64,000 bases of DNA, from the NCBI GenBank assembly GCA_025201765.1, contig MU623407.1, positions 62,001 through 126,000 on the forward strand. The letters are read 5' to 3'. Both the position numbers and the translations under genes were made by a program. Positions 63,001-64,000 of the stretch are shown here, piece after piece (positions within the stretch are counted from its first letter, which is position 1; every line of letters starts with the position of its first letter). Origin of the DNA: Daldinia sp. FL1419 (taxonomy: Eukaryota; Ascomycota; Sordariomycetes; Xylariales; Hypoxylaceae). The notes below the pieces were generated by a model. It was given only the letters and a program-made list of their open reading frames with translations. It was not told where the DNA came from and ran no database searches.

Positions 63001-64000
63001 CTTACCGTCTGGCGAATATTTAAACGCCCTAAGAGTTGCAAAGAGAGGTTTGAGGCCCCTTTCCGAATTCATGTCTTTGAGGAGCATAGGGTTGACGAAG
63101 TCGCTGATGTTTTCTGTCTTCAGCCTCTGGCCCTCCAATTGGTCGGTTGCGTCACGAGGGTCCAGTTCATACATTTCGTAGTCCGGGGGAAAAGAGAACA
63201 TGGTCTCCGACTTTCCTTCATCTGACGACTCTACGATGAATCCCGTCGGGGCACCATAATTAATTTTATCAAACGACATGACCAGCCTATGTGACATGGT
63301 CTTCTTGTTCCGCTTCTTCTTCGTAGGGATCAACGGCTGTGGCTTCGTATCAGAAAAGACGCCTACCTGAGGACGGGCACCCCAGTTCTCGCCTTGTCTG
63401 CTAACGAATTTGGAAAACTCTAGCCGGTAAATAGGCGCTATGTCATTAAAGACAGGGGCATCTACTGATGAAGCCGGATAATTTCCTCCGTCCACCAAGA
63501 CCAGTTGTTGGTCGCGTAACTCGAAGTGTCCTAACACCTCCATAGCGGATTTGATAACCCGCCCAACCTGGACTCGTAGAATATCTTTGTCTCTCGTGTC
63601 GATTTGGAACTGTAGACCGGAGATATCTGGCAGGAGCTTGTCCTCTTCGATGATACAGAGCGCCGACTGGCATGCCTTCTTGTTGGTCCATTTACCGTTC
63701 TGGAGTTCAATATATCCGAGGCGCAGCTCCCAGTGCCGTTGGGCGTTAGAGGGAGGCACCATTTTCTGAAGGTATTTAATCATTGGGTCGTCAGTAGTGT
63801 CATCATCATTTCCTCCTGTCGACTCCACGTCTTTCTTCTTGGACATCACCTCGGGGAGGAAAACAAACAGTCGGTTCTTGAACATGGTGGGTACTATGTA
63901 TGAGCCCACTGTAGGAAGCTTGTTCCCGGCGCCGTCCACATCCTGTACGGGAATATCGACATTCATTCTGCTCCATGGCGTCCAATAGGCTATTATGTTG
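60082..64000 (-). CDS. insecticidal toxin complex TcA-like protein, 3' part (gene continues past the window)
   Basis: The open frame runs without intron or stop from the right edge to the stop at 60082, over 1300 codons. The first ATG inside (63966) is no real start, since the frame is open upstream with conserved-looking sequence (YWTPW). The C-terminal third has the TcA/TcB-binding type region (from about SLRGLDPRALLTI through LPDKMRQFDYRTISDVVMHLRYT). Before it lie long helices with heptads (about residues 640-900, counted from the inner ATG), which in bacterial TcA proteins form the central channel. Bacterial Tc complexes deliver toxic enzymes into insect cells. Fungal TcA-like genes have been reported and are thought to come from bacteria. 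The lack of introns over 3.9 kb and a GC-richer composition (60.2-60.9 kb) than the surroundings agree with such an origin. Whether partner TcB/TcC-like genes exist cannot be seen here. Confidence 0.88.
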   Translation of the reverse strand, partial: NIIAYWTPWSRMNVDIPVQDVDGAGNKLPTVGSYIVPTMFKNRLFVFLPEVMSKKKDVESTGGNDDDTTDDPMIKYLQKMVPPSNAQRHWELRLGYIELQNGKWTNKKACQSALCIIEEDKLLPDISGLQFQIDTRDKDILRVQVGRVIKSAMEVLGHFELRDQQLVLVDGGNYPASSVDAPVFNDIAPIYRLEFSKFVSRQGENWGARPQVGVFSDTKPQPLIPTKKKRNKKTMSHRLVMSFDKINYGAPTGFIVESSDEGKSETMFSFPPDYEMYELDPRDATDQLEGQRLKTENISDFVNPMLLKDMNSERGLKPLFATLRAFKYSPDGKPTTGDYSHDIFGRRNSALPHELSTPFAIYNWELGVHIPSLLIERLLAAQQYELALSVARLVFDPTIVGGKVEEAWSFPPFRDEQVRTGRGPTFDLDWKKRMTQDEWLESKSNVHAAARGKPSAYMFRIAMKYIEILIAAGDEYFRQDTLESLPLALQRYTEASQVFGPQPEVTPRLGKPAVMTYQKIKDNLDPNSNLKVDIGLEFPFFGIPGPDDQRGEINNRYLGFLRTDYFCTPANPALVALRNLIDDRLYNIRHGLDINGRKRVLSLFEPPIDPGALIGGSPSLGASSLGGLSVDMEAPMPSYRFNYLLQRAYEYAKEIKETAQQLVGIKEKRDAESLSMLQYKHRQSIYALNLKIKQHQKTEIQRSREPLEAARSQYAMQLQYYLQLTGESKAIPNPGEHWEDIEINIEAPTKDDLRMSPYENMEGIAYDSASTLNQSASDLESQAAFLLGMPDITANVEPWGIGLSTTMGGTTIGQAAQSLAIAMRGRAQTVLDQGSRAGRKSTLSRQLQERLFQANTIGHELMKLDMETEQIDARLATMDLEIQAQQREADNAAAEEEWMRSKYTAEQLYKFLDNSISQVLHQTYLQALDMAKLVRRTLDFEHAVRYPDSTTQPTLTIGGYWEKSRDGLTSGEALYADLKRMEMMHIENATHDFEIEKNISLRGLDPRALLTIQETGSAIVRLPESLFDRDFPGHYCRRIASVALSLPCIVGAYTSINCTLSLTKHKYRTSALVKDAQSLYEDEEGKYRTDRIPITEIAVTNGTRDSGTFSLDFQASGQYGPFEGAGAVSDWQVSLPDKMRQFDYRTISDVVMHLRYTSVNGGGRLKQVAETAVDALKPPTLALNLRDEYPDEWHKVSRGRGPDASSSTTTTLILANIRDGLPFWARSRTANPSGMKLMVYPEIEDPTLKGTGLTAPVTLERDDGAGIGTYTAFSYSGRMPSLDAPWEIAIPSNVALERAWLFIDF

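Noticed and set aside
60147..63988. Plus-strand open frames of 60-158 codons
   Set aside because: Shadows of the GC-rich TcA-like gene on the opposite strand.
1..64000. CRISPR arrays, bacterial operons, rRNA genes
   Set aside because: Looked for regularly spaced repeats and conserved rRNA stretches and saw none; the gene structure is eukaryotic.

Overview
The window looks like nuclear DNA of a filamentous ascomycete (Pezizomycotina, probably a Sordariomycete). The signs are short introns of about 45-160 bp with GT..AG ends and CTAAC-like branch points, a Zn2Cys6/AflR-type regulator, a highly reducing polyketide synthase (PKS) relic, and an extremely AT-rich block showing the C-to-T/G-to-A damage of repeat-induced point mutation (RIP). 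I could run no searches. Family names rest on motifs read in translations, and gene models on splice signals that keep the frame.

1-12.3 kb: an AT-rich, gene-free block that resolves into two nested LTR retrotransposons. The outer one (522-12320) is a Ty3/Gypsy element on the minus strand with a readable reverse transcriptase relic. Its right LTR is split by a second complete element (6007-12201) with TG..CA ends and a 5-bp target duplication. RIP damage starts about 0.1 kb inside the left end and stops about 0.16 kb inside the right end, so the outermost LTR parts are almost undamaged.

12.5-28.7 kb: remains of a secondary-metabolite cluster. A highly reducing PKS (KS-AT-DH-[MT]-ER-KR-ACP order, minus strand) is a pseudogene. 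Around it lie genes that look intact or nearly so: an FSH1/LovG-like serine hydrolase, a cytochrome b5-like gene (one splice out of phase), a cytochrome P450 with a long N-terminal extension encoded partly by a separate small exon, and, 4 kb further on, an AflR-type Zn2Cys6 regulator.

28.7-54.8 kb: housekeeping-type and hypothetical genes separated by long non-coding stretches rich in TAGGTAGGTACCTA-like motifs. There is a 2EXR-type protein, a membrane-anchored fucose-lectin-like protein, a FYVE+RING (Pib1-like) ubiquitin ligase, a SCOC-like short coiled-coil protein and a catalase-like heme protein with a GC-AG intron. An assembly gap (10 N) sits at 30208-30217 beside a 99-base G-rich homopolymer tract.

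54.8-64 kb: a mostly empty stretch, a DUF3632-like gene, and the 3' part of a large intronless GC-rich gene resembling the TcA subunit of bacterial insecticidal toxin complexes. That gene runs off the right edge.
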